Shown here: positions 1 to 13,697 of the stretch, in pieces
Layout of the letters: the number at the start of each line of letters is the position of its first letter
How positions within the stretch are numbered: the stretch's first letter is position 1
DNA from: Elysia chlorotica
Lineage: Eukaryota > Mollusca > Gastropoda > Plakobranchidae
Assembly (NCBI GenBank): GCA_003991915.1
Contig: RQTK01000444.1
Span: 101,217-165,216 of the forward strand
Direction: 5' to 3'
DNA length: 64,000 nucleotides
Notes under the pieces: generated by a model
Told to the model about the DNA's origin: nothing
Database searches by the model: none
What the model saw: the letters and a program-made list of their open reading frames with translations, nothing else
Position numbers and translations under genes: made by a program

Positions 1-1630
1 AAGGATAGTCTGCCTTGACTGCAGGTGTTATGCATCAAGTATGCTTTGCCATGTGTTGATATCTAGGTTGTCTTGTGGTTAAGACTAGATTATTGGAGAG
101 CCTAATATTGTATTGTAAGCTTAGAATGTTTCATAGCCCCAAATTCTCAAGAGCGAAAAAAAAGGTTAGATGTCACTAAATCATGTCAGACACATAGGGC
201 TCCTGTAGATCTATATTTGGTTAGTAAGTTGAACTATCTACTTTTTTTTAACAATCAAAAGAGCAGTCCTGCCAATGGGATTCTTTACTTTCACTTTTTA
301 TTTGTCTTTGTGCAAGAAAAAGTAGGCTTTATAGAGGTGTCATGCTAATTTCTCATGTCACGTCAGAGTACATCTAGATCACATTAGACACTTGAATTGG
401 GATTTTAATATAATTTCATGTCTTTAAATGATTACTAACTGATTTAGATGTTTTATAGAGGTCATAGTTAAATTCTTTGTAGTTTCTTGGAAACTGGTGT
501 TCTAGAATAAGCGAGCAGGTGGTTTGTGACAAAGATGTCCAAATGTTAAGAGTCACATCACAGATTAGATCTAATAAATACTCTGATAAAATGCAATGCA
601 TGCATATCATTAGCAAATAAATCACTAAAGTTCTTTTAAATATTAGATAGGATTGACTGAATTTTTTCTTAAGATATTCCTAAAAATTTGTTTTATGGTT
701 GTGTGATGTTACATTTAATGTGTGTCTTAAGCTTTATGTAACATCAGACACTTAGTTTCTTAAAATAAAATGGTGCAATAATTTTTATGCCTTTAAATTT
801 GTTTTTATGTTTAGCGTTCGTGAATTAGTATAGTAGCTATTTTAAAGATTGTTTTTGTAATTGTGTTTTANNNNNNNNNNNNNNNNNNNNNNNNNNNNNN
901 NNNNNNNNNGGGGAGGGGGTTGGAGTGGGAGGGGATGGTGTCACATCACAACTGTCCTTGTCTAAGGTATAATTATTTATGTTATTAAGAAATTCACTTG
1001 GAATAATTATCAGTATATCACTGGTCTTGCTCACTTTAAGGTGTTTTCTTTACTCTCTGGCAGGACACATTGTATGAGTAACTGGTCTTGGATACATAAC
1101 CTGCCAATATTGTTTGAGTAAGTCAATGGTTATTCCTAAAATTCTCTTCATATTTATTTTTTATATTGGCTTCTACTTCTTAATGCGTCACTTTTTGAAT
1201 TGTTATACATTTGCATTTTTATTTTTACTTCACAGTAAATTGTTGTTGATTTTTTTCATTGCTTAGAAATTGGGGCTTATCAATGTTTTTCTTTTTAGAT
1301 TAGTACTAAGTTGTTTTTTAAACATAGTTATTATCCTTGAATGTCAAAACACGCCCTTACCAAACCCACCACTTTTCAGCTGGCTCCAGTTTTTTTTCTT
1401 TGTTTGCTTTGAGAATGTTTAAGGCTTGCATGCATAGTTTATTACAGGTTCATTATAACATTGAGATTTTTTTAAATCAGTATTATTCTTGATAAAAGAA
1501 CCCAGCTTAACACCACTACATTTTGCATACCTCCCTCTTTCATGTAATACATTTGTATATTTGACATCTAAGGTTGTTTTTTTTTTTTTTTGTCCTTCAA
1601 ATGAAACAACTGGTACCTTTTTTCTCCCAG
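1..1630. other. AT-rich non-coding sequence, probably intron
   Basis: No open frame with coding character is visible on either strand. The stretch ends in a pyrimidine-rich tract and CAG directly before the exon at 1631, so it is probably the last intron of the gene that enters from the left. It contains the first N gap. Confidence 0.5.
871..909. other. Assembly gap (39 N)
   Basis: Run of N. A G-rich stretch follows it immediately on the right. Confidence 1.
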
Positions 1631-1832
1631 AGTCACTGCCAACTACACATACATGGGTCACTCAGAGCAAGCAACTCTGACCACATTCCAAACCGTGAGC
1701 TGTCACCCTCAGCCCGACCCCGCGCCTTCAACCCTCAAGCCACCGACTCTCGATGCTCCTGCGACAGTGGACACGAGATCTGTTAGTCGAGCCAAGAGAG
1801 ATATCAGGGAGTTGCTTAACTCTCCAAGCTGA
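1631..1832 (+). CDS. C-terminal exon of an unrecognised gene (partial)
   Basis: After a polypyrimidine tract ending in CAG, a frame that uses the first base to finish a split codon stays open for 66 residues to TGA at 1830-1832. The peptide starts VTANYTYMGHSEQ, has a proline-rich middle (PQPDPAPSTLKPPTLD) and ends RAKRDIRELLNSPS. Base composition is clearly richer in G+C than the flanks, as expected for coding sequence in this genome. The rest of the gene must lie to the left, interrupted by a phase-2 intron. I do not recognise the family. The proline/serine/threonine-rich character with a basic C-terminus would suit a disordered tail of a regulatory protein, but that is a guess. A competing frame ends earlier, at a TAG near 1784, and has less coding character. 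Confidence 0.55.
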
Positions 1833-2828
1833 TAATTCAGTTGCAGCCCTCAATCATCATGTTTGTAAATTGTCTCAGAGGTGTGTCTTTCAAATACTTG
1901 TATATAATTCTATTTTATAATTCCTATACTTTCAAGTTTGTGGTAGGAAATAATACCAATCGAGATGTATACATTGAAAAAATGTGAAAATGTATATATT
2001 TTATACTTGAAATTTCAGTCATTCACAGCTGTGCGTCATGATCTATTTTGATGGAAGTTGAAATTCGATTCTCAAATGTAAATATGCAAACATTTGTAAG
2101 ACTAAGCGTTAATTTTTTTTCTTTTTTTTTTCTTATGATGATATGTATTTGCCAGTGAACCAATGTCCGTGGACAAATGAATCCCAATTTTTTCACAGAA
2201 AGAAATGCCCCAGGTTTCCAACCTTTAATAACAATAACTGTCTATTTTGCTGAGGTCTATGTATCTATATGTTAAGAATTGTATGTTCCCTTTAATTCAA
2301 GGAAAGTTTATCTAGTTTATCTGAAGCAGCCTAAGCTGCCTTTCTGTCAGAGAAGCACCTCTGTAATAGCCCTTGAACAATAACAAGAAATTTCTAAGTG
2401 TACTGGTTTGCACTGGTGAATTCTTATCAGTATTTCCTGCACAAAATTTAAAGTGTAATATACATGTATAATTTTGCACACAACTGAAAACTATGTATAT
2501 CAAAATTTATTAAAGTCTGTTAGTAACCAACATCTATATTATGAGCATAGAACTTTGATATTTCCATTCATTGATATTTTATGTATTTATTACATGTATT
2601 TATATTTGCACCACATATGCACATTTCAATTATATCTTGAGCTTTTGTTTCTTTTTTTTTCTATTTTGATGTTATCTCAGTTGTTTTAACAAATTTTTTT
2701 GCATATTGATGACGCAATTTTCATGACGTTATCGTTATGATTTGAACTTGTATCTCTATACGCATTCCGAAGTTATGGGCAAAAACATGTACAGTACAAC
2801 TCGAACTCAACCAACTCGCTCATTTTTT
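1833..2828. other. Probable 3' UTR / AT-rich non-coding sequence
   Basis: Follows the stop codon of the exon at 1631. No coding frame of interest is visible. Several T-rich runs are present. Extent of the UTR is unknown. Confidence 0.4.
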
Positions 2829-3851
2829 TTTACACTTTCTTCTTCTTCTTCCGGTGTCATCTCGGGTGAGGTTGACTTGAAATGGTCCTCCATGCACTCC
2901 TGTCTCTTGCGTTTTCGCTGCATTCTTTTGCTGTAAGACAGGTCCATTCCTTAATGTCATCTATCCATGCTCTTGCTGGCCTGCCTCTTGCTCGTTTGCC
3001 ATCCACCATTCCCTCCAGTATTACCTTCTGTATTGTCTGGTGCCGCCTCACATGTCCAAAATACTTCAGTTTTCTTGTTTTTATTGTCTTTAATAAAGAC
3101 GGCTGGATGCCCAGAGTGGTACACACGTCTTTGTTGGTTTTCTTTTCTGTCCAGCTAATTTTTCCTAGACGGCGAAAGGTCCACATCTCAAAGGAGTTGA
3201 TTTTCTTTTCGATTTCTTTAGAAAGAGTCCATGTCTCGGACCCGTATAACAGAGCAGAGTGCACATAGCATTTCAGTACTCTAAGTCTAGTGGATAATTG
3301 GGTTTGTTGTGATGTTAATATTTGCCTCAGTTGGCCAAACCTTGTTTTTGCAATGGCTATTCTAGTATATATTTCTTCTTTATTTTTAGCATCTGAATTA
3401 ATGCGTTGTCCAAGGTATTTGTATGAAGACCCCTCCTCTAGGGTTTGGTTGTTTATTTTTACGATGGCACTTTTATCTTGTTTTTTGGACATAACCATGA
3501 CTTTTGTCTTCTGTAGATTCATGTCTAATCCAACTTGGCCACTATTTGTTTTTACAGCGTTTGCTAATGACTGCAGGTCCTTGATGCTTTCTGTCAGTGG
3601 CACAGTGTCGTCAGCATACCTCAGATTATTTATGTTCCTACCACCAATCTTAATGCCCGGCATGTTGTCCGTTTTTCTAAATATGAATTCTGTATAAATA
3701 TTAAACAGGTAGGGTGATAGGACGCAGCCTTGTCTGACTCCTCTTTTGATGAGAGTGTAATCTGACAGTTCTCCTTGGATTCTAATAGCTGCCTTCTGGT
3801 GCCAGTAAAGATTTGCTATTAGTTGGATGGTTTTTCCGTCTTCCTTTTTCT
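2829..3851 (-). mobile_element. 5'-truncated non-LTR retrotransposon, reverse transcriptase fragment
   Basis: The minus strand encodes the C-terminal half of a LINE reverse transcriptase. Reading from 3850 to the stop at 2855-2857 gives the conserved RGVRQGCVLSPYLFNI block, the catalytic YADDT box, the QKTKVM block, YKYLGQ, and a C-terminal region with GSETWTL, LKYFGHV and GKRARGRPARAW. The frame closes upstream at a stop near 3851, so the endonuclease and the N-terminal part of the RT are missing. This is the usual result of incomplete target-primed reverse transcription. Past the stop there is a short GAA-repeat-containing tail and an A-run (T8 on the plus strand near 2829). The remaining frame has no internal stop, so the copy is fairly young, but it cannot be autonomous. 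I cannot assign the clade; the C-terminus resembles elements common in mollusc genomes. Shadow frames on the plus strand here are not genes. Confidence 0.9.
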
Positions 3852-5650
3852 AGACAATTAATAATTAATCCGCATTTCCGGGATGAATTATTTGTAGCAG
3901 GCATTTGTGAAAATAGGCATAACAGCTTATCTTATGGGCATTATTATTCCAATTATTTAAAGATGCAAAAGTGTATGTATCTAAAAACTTCTTTTTGTGC
4001 CTCTGAACACATTTTAAACCTGCCTGTGTGTCATTCTTTGTCAGGTTATTTTTCACCAGACAGAAAGCATTTTCCATGGTCTTAATAGTGTTTACTAATT
4101 ACTGAGAGAAATGATTTGTAGAAATATTTCTTCTCTTTGAATGTAAACTGCATGTGACATTCATTTAGACAACAAGCTTTATCAGAATGTGAGATTTGCG
4201 AAACATGATATTAAGATACAAAATTGTAGACTGACGGGCATAAGTTTTACAGCTTACGATGTACTGTTGTGCATTCCTTTAAGTACACTAATACAACATT
4301 TTCTGTATGTTAAATATAGCTTTCATATATATCATTGAGGATTTATACACTTATGTTTTCAATGTGTTATTGGTTATCACGTTGTAAATCATTTTGTGTG
4401 GATATTATGACATGATTGATTGGGACAGGTTTGTTTTACTTTTAAAAGGATAGACTTGGCATCCTTTGTTTTTAGAAAATAAATATCAAAATGGCACCTA
4501 ACGAGGAGTTTTCACATGGATGTTTGTGTAAAAAAAATATATTATCCACATTAAAGCGAAGTACTTGCTGATACACAAAATTGTGTGAAAAATGATTGGA
4601 GGAATGGATTAGCTGGTAAAAATACATCAGATATTTTTATAATGCATATCTCTTTCTTGGCTTCTTTTCTTTGTTTCTTTTACGCTTTGTCTCAGGTGTA
4701 ATAAATCTAAAGCTAACCTTTTCATCTTCTGCAGATCGAATTCAATGTATACTTAATCTCTTGAGGCTAAGACGAATTAAAAGAAAATCTTTATTTTTGT
4801 ACTTAGTTGTGGCATCAACCAAAATGAATGCGAAAAGGAATCTCAACCTTTTTCTTTTTTTTTTTCAACATATATTTATATCTTCCTCCAGCAGAAGCAA
4901 TTAAAGCACAAGGTTCTAAACATTATTTTATCCTAGTAAGCCTTTTTTTTCACTCTTGAATTGGATACATCAATTTTTCCAGTCATCATTTGTGAAACAG
5001 TGGAAGTGCATTGCATATATTTTGCATGTTTTACAGATGGTCTTAATTTTAGTTTGTGTGCTTTGAAGTAAAGACCCATCTTTGTCGGCCAGTTGATGTG
5101 ACATTTTCATACATGTCAAATCTGAGAAAGGCTCCAACGACTTTGTTTAGAACAATATTTTTCTATTTTGCAAAGTTTGGACTTTTTTTTTTCAAGATGT
5201 GTAATGGTATATTATATGCATTAAAAACTTAATGCAATGCTGCATATCATTTCACATCATCTTAAATAAATTATGTGTACAAATCTCCTGTAACGTTTTC
5301 AAGTGTTGGTTGAGTTTCTTGTCTTTTGTATATTTATGTTGTACATACATAAAAACACAAGTGTTACTTCTTCATATCAATTATAAAAAATTCTTACACT
5401 TTTAACCTTTTCTTAATTTTAATAAAGATCTGCTTTTGTAGTTAACATTGGTTACATTATGTAGACAAGACGACCCATGGTCAAATGTAGAGCATCAGAG
5501 TAAAACTATCCCACATACTGAAATACAGTTTTATTCCCTTCAAGGTTTGGGAACATTGTATTTAAACCATTTTGTTTAAAGTCTGATTATCAATTGATAT
5601 CCATCACATTAAAGACTTTTGACTGTCAGCTATAACTGAGATGACGGGAT
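3852..5650. other. AT-rich non-coding sequence
   Basis: No coding frame, RNA gene or recognisable element seen. Short open frames (for example 3813-4085 and 4671-4904) lack coding character. Confidence 0.5.
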
Positions 5651-5893
5651 AGAAAACTCTGTTGAGCAGATATAGTGTGGCATACTGTAAAGCTGTGAAA
5701 TACAATTTGATTTACATCTTGAAGTAAGTTATAAACCAAATAAAAATAAAAGAGCTGAAATGAATTGGTAGAAGAGAAAACTCTGTTGAGCAGATATAGT
5801 GTGGCATACTGTAAAGCTGTGAAATACAATTTGATTTACATCTTGAAGTAAGTTATAAACCAAATAAAAATAAAAGAGCTGAAATGAATTGGT
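5651..5893. repeat. Two-copy tandem duplication, period 124 bp
   Basis: The sequence from 5651 recurs at 5775 with no difference that I can see over about 119 bp. The match ends at 5893. The copies are separated only by the junction bases GAAG. Exact identity implies a very recent duplication or an assembly artefact. Confidence 0.95.
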
Positions 5894-6600
5894 TGTCTGT
5901 TGTTTTTACTAACTCATTCTGTCAATAAAAGTTGAAAAAAGCAACAATGAAATCATTCATTGCTTTTGGCATGGAGTATTCCTTGGATCAATTATTGAAA
6001 TATTTCTTGCTTCTTTTTGTATCTAAAGATATGGAAAAAAAAATTATTCATAAGTTTTCTGTGTTCAAATTTACAATCAGATGCTTCAAAAAATTAAAAT
6101 AAGAGGACTAGGAACATTGTCTGTCTACAATTTTGTCCAAAGGCTAACAATCCATAGCAGTGCTATTGATTACACGTGACCATATAAATTGAACAGTAGA
6201 AGATAAAACTTGAGAAATTCTGCTCCTTTTCCAAGGAATTGTCAACTTGTCTAACCCTTGTTCCTTTAAAAATAAAAAAGGGCTGTAATGTAAAGTGTTC
6301 AGAAAAAAAAAACATGTCAAAACATGAATAAATTATCTCAAAATGGCACTATTCTTTCAGCACTGTCCACTTTATACGAAATTTGAACTTGAAAATAATG
6401 CAATTATAACATTTTTACATAAGAGAAGAGAAAAAAGACCTTTAATACAATTATGAAAGTATTACTTGACAGTTTTCTATTTTTTTAACCTGAGTTGTAT
6501 CGAGTCAAATGAGGCTAAATTAAAAAAAAATCAAGATTAGAATCTTATTTCAACCACAAAACTGGCCATTCGCCAGACACGTGCACACATACATGCCCTC
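5894..6600. other. AT-rich non-coding sequence
   Basis: Nothing recognisable. A plus-strand AATAAA occurs near 5926 and could end a transcript from the left, but nothing ties it to a gene. Confidence 0.4.
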
Positions 6601-6614
6601 TCTCTGTCCGTCTG

Positions 6615-7419
<805 letters not shown>

Positions 7420-10400
7420 TCAATGTGACACAGAATTGACAACATGCAGACCTGCAAAGCCAGGCAAATGTGAGCGATCAGCACAACGAGGTGTTGGTTC
7501 ACAGCTTGTATCAGACGGAGGCTCTTTACTCTTAGAGGCAAATGCTAAACTAGGTCCAATAAGAGCATTTGTTTGATTCACATGTTTCTTCCTCTCAAGA
7601 TGGCTTTTAAGAGCAGATTTTTTGTAAGATTTTGTCCTGCGGTTTGAAGTAGATATATCATCTTCCTCCTGAGATTTGCTGCTGGCAATAGATTTTAAAA
7701 TACTATCGTCATTTCCTTGAAAATCAAAAATGGTACCGTCTTTGTTGGCTACACTGCTGGAAACAGACACCGCGCTTTTAATTCTCGCACCTGCAGGGGC
7801 ACTCTGAATTTTGGAAGGAACGGTATCCAACTCCCAGTCGGAGTCTGAATCTGAGAGAGCTGTGGACTGTCGTTCAAGTACTGGTGCAATCTTGTGTGAG
7901 GGGAAAGCTGTGGGAACAGCCTGTTTGTGACGTTCAGGCAGCTCAGAACCTAGTTTAGGAAACCTATTTGTTGTTGAGTTGTCCACATCATTTTTATGAC
8001 TTCTTTTACCACGGCCAGAAGGTAGCCTGTCAGTTGAAACAGAAGAATCACCAGCAATTTCTGGGAAATGGGTTTGGGATGCTTCAAGTTCTTGGATTTT
8101 TTGCTTCTTCATATCAAGTTCTGCTTGCAGTGAAGTGATCTGCTCTGCTTGTTCTGAGAGCTGATTCGACAGCTCTACTATGATCTTAGACTGTCCCGAG
8201 GCTTCAGTACCCTCAGATGAAAAGCCCTCTTTTGAACCTGAATGGCGTGAAAAAATTATGTAAAATTTATGAATTATGCATTATCTCTGGGTTGTTGTTG
8301 TTGTTTTTTTCACTTCCTTGAGCCAAAAAAGTTTATATGAAATTTATGTTATGTTACAATTTTAACAGTTTTTTTTTTTAGTTTTTAAATTAAAGAAAGA
8401 AAAAAAATATATAATATAGTTTTCAAAAAGTCAATTTAAGAAAGTTTTTTTTTTTTTATCAGTTACCGGAACCTTTGAGTTTTTCAATTGTCTCCTTTTG
8501 TTGGGAGATTTCAGCTTGAAGCTCCATTTGGTTGATAGATCCCTCCTGCCTCACTTCATGAAGCTGGTTGGTTAGCACTCGGATTCTTTTCTTTAGCTTT
8601 TGTCGCTATTTTGTTTTTAAATAGAAGATGATAAAGTAAAAAAGATGAAAATGGTATGGATTCATGTGGAGGGGGAAACAATTCAAAATCAGGTAGTCTC
8701 CCAGAGGTTGTTTGTAAAATTTATCAAGCTATTTTGTGTAGATGAAAAAGTTGAAATAACAACAAGGGAAGTAAAAAAATTCTGTGTACAAACAAAAAAA
8801 AACCAACCTACACCTAAATCATTTCATCAAACACAAAGTTAATGCTTTTCAATTTTTGATTGTGCTCATTGGCAATTACTTTTAACTTTACTTATACAAT
8901 CGGCCAATGCAAACAGCCACTGCATTTTAAATGTGAGTCTCATCTTTTGAACTGTCTAATTTCAGATAAGGGATATTGCGAATAGTGCACTAAAACTTTA
9001 ATTTGTTAAAATCTTTCCCAATAATTTGCATTTGATTTAAAATTAAGCAAATGTATAACAGCACAACCTTTTTTCTTTTCATTAAAGTATCTTTATATCT
9101 CAAGCATTTAAGAATGAGATGCATCAAATATTCTGATTCCTATAAATATCAGTTTACACCTATAGTGATTTGGTACTTAGTAAGAAAAAACAATAAGGTG
9201 GATTTTAAAGATAGTGGGAATTATATTGTCTGGTAAATATTTTCCAATTCACTCTTTTTATGTTCTCTTATTATCTTATTAGCTTACAATCATTCACCAA
9301 TAAATATACTCACTGCAAACACTATTACTTGATAGCCATTCTTAACTTTTTACTTCTAATTATAGTATAGCTCTTCATGAAATAATTTTTTTTTTATTTG
9401 AAAATCCTCACCACACATGCCAATTCCTTCTGTGCCGCCTGCAAATCTTTCTCTAATTTGACTATGTACTGGTCCTTGGCAAAAGATGTCTCCTTGAGAG
9501 GAGGAGGATTATGCTCTTCCAATGGAGGAAGGACAGAAGCTGGCCTCTTCAGCAAATTTTTTTGCTTGAGTCCATTAAGCTGCTCCAGAAGATCCAATTT
9601 TTGGCTCTCAGATTTAGCTAACTGGAAGGACAGAGATTTTGTATGTTTAGAGATAGTAAATAACCCCCTTGTGCAAATGATCAATGAAAAGATTGTGACA
9701 AGGTACATCTTTTCATATAGGTTCTTAAAAAATTTTCACATTTAGTTTACTTTAAAGTAAAATTGGTGCAATGGAATGTATTGAACACTGAAGAGATGTT
9801 GACACAAAATAATAACAATACTTTTTTTTTTTTAAAGAGAAAGCTTCAAACAAAAATTCAGTTAGAATTTTTTCCTCTTTTTTTTTTTTTACTTGGATGA
9901 GTTGGGTGCTTTCTTTTTTTCCTTTTTTTGCACTCTCATTTGAGTTTCACTAGAGGAAGACAAAATTTTAAAATCTACATTTCACTGTACAACAAATTTC
10001 ATTTTTTTAGGAATCAAAGAAGGAGGTCTGAAATACTACTTATGTCTCCATAAATTTACATAGAGTTACCTTACCAAGCATCCAAAAACCATAAAGCCCA
10101 AAAGATCAATATTGTTCACAGAATAAAACATGGACAAGAAGGGTGGAGTTTTAAATACATTACTTTTTTATTTTGGTTACTTACAAAATAAATTATCTAT
10201 TTAAAGCTCCGCTTTAACCAGATTTTGTTTTCATGCACATTTTACTCTATAAAAAGATACTTATTAATGTTAAGGAAAAGACTTTCCAATGCATTAAATT
10301 ATACAAATTTTGTATGTACCTGCTTTTCTAACTCTCTCAATTTCTTCTGGTGATCATCAGTTGAAGGTGGTGAAGTGCTACTTGTCTGAATTAAAAAAAA

Positions 10401-11968
10401 AAAAAAGGAACTTTAAAAAAATCGATTCTTAATACACAATCATGTAAATACGATATATATTGCCTCTTTAAGATTGGGCGCATTATTGAACAAAAAACGA
10501 GAGACACAATATTAATTGCTATTGTGACAAAGAAAATAAATTGAGAAGAGAAAATTATTATTCTTGTGCTCATATTTCATATATGTATTTGCCTACAGGA
10601 ATGTTGTGCAATAATTAGGAGATCTTAAAGAATGCTGATCTTAAAATATTAAGGCAATGGTCTGTTAATATCTTTAAATTCCTTCTACCACTTTCTAACA
10701 CAAAATAATTGTTCCTATTTTTTTTTTAAGACTCTAACTCAAACTGGCAAAACAATGTCTTTTCTATGAATTGGTAGGCTGCATAAAATCTTGGGCAACC
10801 TGAGACATCAAACTTACAAGTAAGTGTAAATACTGAACCCCAATACTAAATAAAATGTTTTGTACCATAGCACAATCTACAACTCTAGGCAAGAAATTGT
10901 ATTGAAAGGCACATTTAAGATCTACTCACTGTCTTTTCCACAAAATTTTGTGACGATAAACTGATGACTTCAGTTTTTGAAGGTGCTCTCTTCTTTTCTT
11001 GGCTATGTACTTCAGTTTGCTCAGACTTTGAATGGGCTGGAGAGCTTTTGAATGGATGGGAAAAGAAATTCACTAAACATTGAATACAAAAACGTGAGTT
11101 CTTCAAATAAAGTTACATCAAATACATCTAAAAATCCACTCTGCATTTTGTGAAACAATTTTTTTTTCTCTTTGTTCAAACTCAAAGAACACTTGGCATG
11201 ACAATCTGCCTAATAATCTGATTAAAGAGAGTTGGTTTCATTATAGTTTCTCAATCTCAAAGTTCTCTTGGTTTCTAAAAAATGTTACTATTTTGATCAA
11301 AGTCTATGATTGCTAGAAGTTGGTAGGCTAATAGGTTTGGTGAGAGAGGTGGAAGGGTCAAGGCACATTGAAGTGGTACAGGTAATCTGTTGGTAAATAA
11401 TGTATTTAAGTCTCAATTGTAAATTTCCTCCCTTGATTTTTCTTAAAATCAAATATCTTAAACTCTCGTAGATATTTATCTGACTCTGGAACAATAGAAT
11501 ACTTTGACGTATTATTATTGTAAGTTTAAGTTCCAGGTAGTTGACTGAATAGGTTTTGGTCTAAAATAAATCTGCCGTCAAAATAAGTGAAACTCTCTCC
11601 AACTTAAACTGCTCCTAATTGGGGCCTGGATACCAAAAAATTCATGACTTTGCTGATCACATAATACTATAATGCTGACAATGACAGACCCAACCAGTAG
11701 GGAAAACAGCACCAAGATCTAATCTAGATGTAGGCTAGATGTAAAATATGACTTGAGGTGGAGGCTGAACCGCCCTCCTCTTGTTACGCTTATATGGATA
11801 ATCATATAAAAAATATCTATATAACAATCATCATAGCATTGTAAATATAATCCAAGCCTACCAGCTATGTGGTCGGTTGTCGTTGGACTGAAGAGTAAAA
11901 TGCTCATGACCATCCCGGGATAGACCTGCACTCGCTACTCTGTTTTGGTTGCTCGCAGAAGATCCCAT
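7420..11968 (-). CDS. Coiled-coil protein with N-terminal myristoylation-type motif (six exons, unrecognised)
   Basis: Coding exons on the minus strand: 11862-11968, 10930-11044, 10320-10385, 9412-9621, 8467-8605, 7420-8237. All junctions are GT-AG and phases close exactly, giving 484 residues. The start is the ATG at 11966-11968 in a strong context (ACCATGG); an in-frame upstream extension lacks support. Residues 1-7 are MGSSASN, with Gly2 and Ser6 fitting N-myristoylation. Residues about 97-125 and 140-255 are rich in Leu, Glu, Lys and Gln in heptad-like spacing (for example KLDLLEQLNGLKQ and VRQEGSINQMELQ), which indicates coiled coil. The C-terminal half is Ser-rich and polar with an acidic patch, DSDSDWELD, and a basic stretch (RRTKSYKKSALKSHLERKK); it looks disordered. 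I do not recognise the family. A membrane- or centrosome-associated scaffold is possible but is inference only. The last exon could in principle be spliced further. Confidence 0.82.
11082..11111. repeat. 30-bp exact direct repeat, copy 1
   Basis: Identical 30-mer to 12386-12415, in the same orientation, with no similarity in the flanks. It lies in intron 1 of the coiled-coil gene. Confidence 0.9.
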
Positions 11969-12067
11969 GGTGTATTTTGAAAAATATTGTTGGTAAACAT
12001 AACATTCCTTCAAATCAACCATACACAGGTTCTGCACGGTCATGGGCAAGAGTTTCCACACTACAGT

Positions 12068-12079
12068 GCCGCCATGTTG
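12068..12079 (-). promoter_or_regulatory. YY1-like site in the coiled-coil gene promoter
   Basis: The minus strand reads CAACATGGCGGC, close to the YY1 core AANATGGCGGC, about 100 bp upstream of the start codon at 11968. YY1 sites of this orientation near transcription starts are well known in animals. If the site is transcribed, its ATG would open a tiny upstream frame (Met-Ala-Ala-Leu-stop). Confidence 0.5.
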
Positions 12080-12385
12080 TATACATGCTCAACGTTTCCA
12101 AGCATTTTTTTTCCTCCAAGCATTTATTAAAAAGTGTAATCTAATTTTTCGCAATTCAAACTAAGTAGATCTACACTGATCTAAAGCCTACAGACACTGA
12201 CGCAAACCCCTGATATCATATAAAACAAATCAAAAAAAAAAAAAAAAAAAAAAAAAAGAAAAAGAAAAAAACACACTCACACACACACACACTTTTTTCT
12301 CTGATATGTTGAAACTACTTTTTTTTTTTTAAGTAAGTATTACATGAAAATAAGGAGTGGTCTCCACCTAAGAACCTGTGCCTCG

Positions 12386-12415
12386 GAATACAAAAACGTG
12401 AGTTCTTCAAATAAA
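12386..12415. repeat. 30-bp exact direct repeat, copy 2
   Basis: Second copy of the 30-mer found at 11082-11111, here upstream of the coiled-coil gene. Confidence 0.9.
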
Positions 12416-12624
12416 TGAGTCTAGGAGTCAACGAACAAGAATGTAATCTGTGGTGAATTTTACGTTTTTTAGTTCATTAGGGTTTTTTATTTTTAATTAT
12501 GTTATCTAGATGCGGGCCTGCAGTGCATTTTTCATTTTAGAACATTAATATGGTTTAAGACACTCACATAAGTTGTCAGAGTCCATTGATGTGTAAAGAA
12601 AGTTAATACCTCGTCAGACAAAGC

Positions 12625-12628
<4 letters not shown>

Positions 12629-12662
<34 letters not shown>

Positions 12663-12725
12663 TCTCAATCAGATAGACAGATGTAAAAAAGGCAGGTTGA
12701 GACAAAATCGTGAGACAGTCAGGAC

Positions 12726-12805
<80 letters not shown>
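12629..12805. repeat. (CT)n followed by (GA)n microsatellites
   Basis: CT repeats at 12629-12658 and, after about 70 bp of unique sequence, GA repeats at 12729-12805. The two tracts are complementary and could fold back on each other. Confidence 0.95.
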
Positions 12806-12811
<6 letters not shown>

Positions 12812-13149
12812 CCGAGATGTATGACTCATTAGTATTTCAGTTTATTTTGTATGTATTATATTTCCTTCTCTTCCCTGCCTCGTGTACACACCTCTCCTCA
12901 GCCTTTCCTTCCTGGCACTATCTTAATTCATTTTTATCTTTCATTGACTTGTTCCTGCTTTCAGTAGTGAGTGTCACTTTTTTCCTACAATTTATTGTTG
13001 AACGCCCTGCAAATCTTCCATTTTTCCTCTTCTTGTTCATTTTGTCTCTTTTCCCTTTTCACCAGTCATTTCCCCACTTTTCTCTTCCTTTACATAATTC
13101 TGAGATGATATATTCTTATAATAACGGTGATGATACTGATGATAAAAAA
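12806..13149. other. Pyrimidine-rich non-coding sequence
   Basis: An open frame runs through this stretch into the ACT repeat, but its composition is low-complexity T/C. I do not accept it as coding. Confidence 0.5.

Positions 13150-13697
<548 letters not shown>

Noticed and set aside
2882..3697. Plus-strand frames of 128 and 135 codons
   Set aside because: They are the opposite strand of the reverse transcriptase, which has clear conserved motifs on the minus strand.
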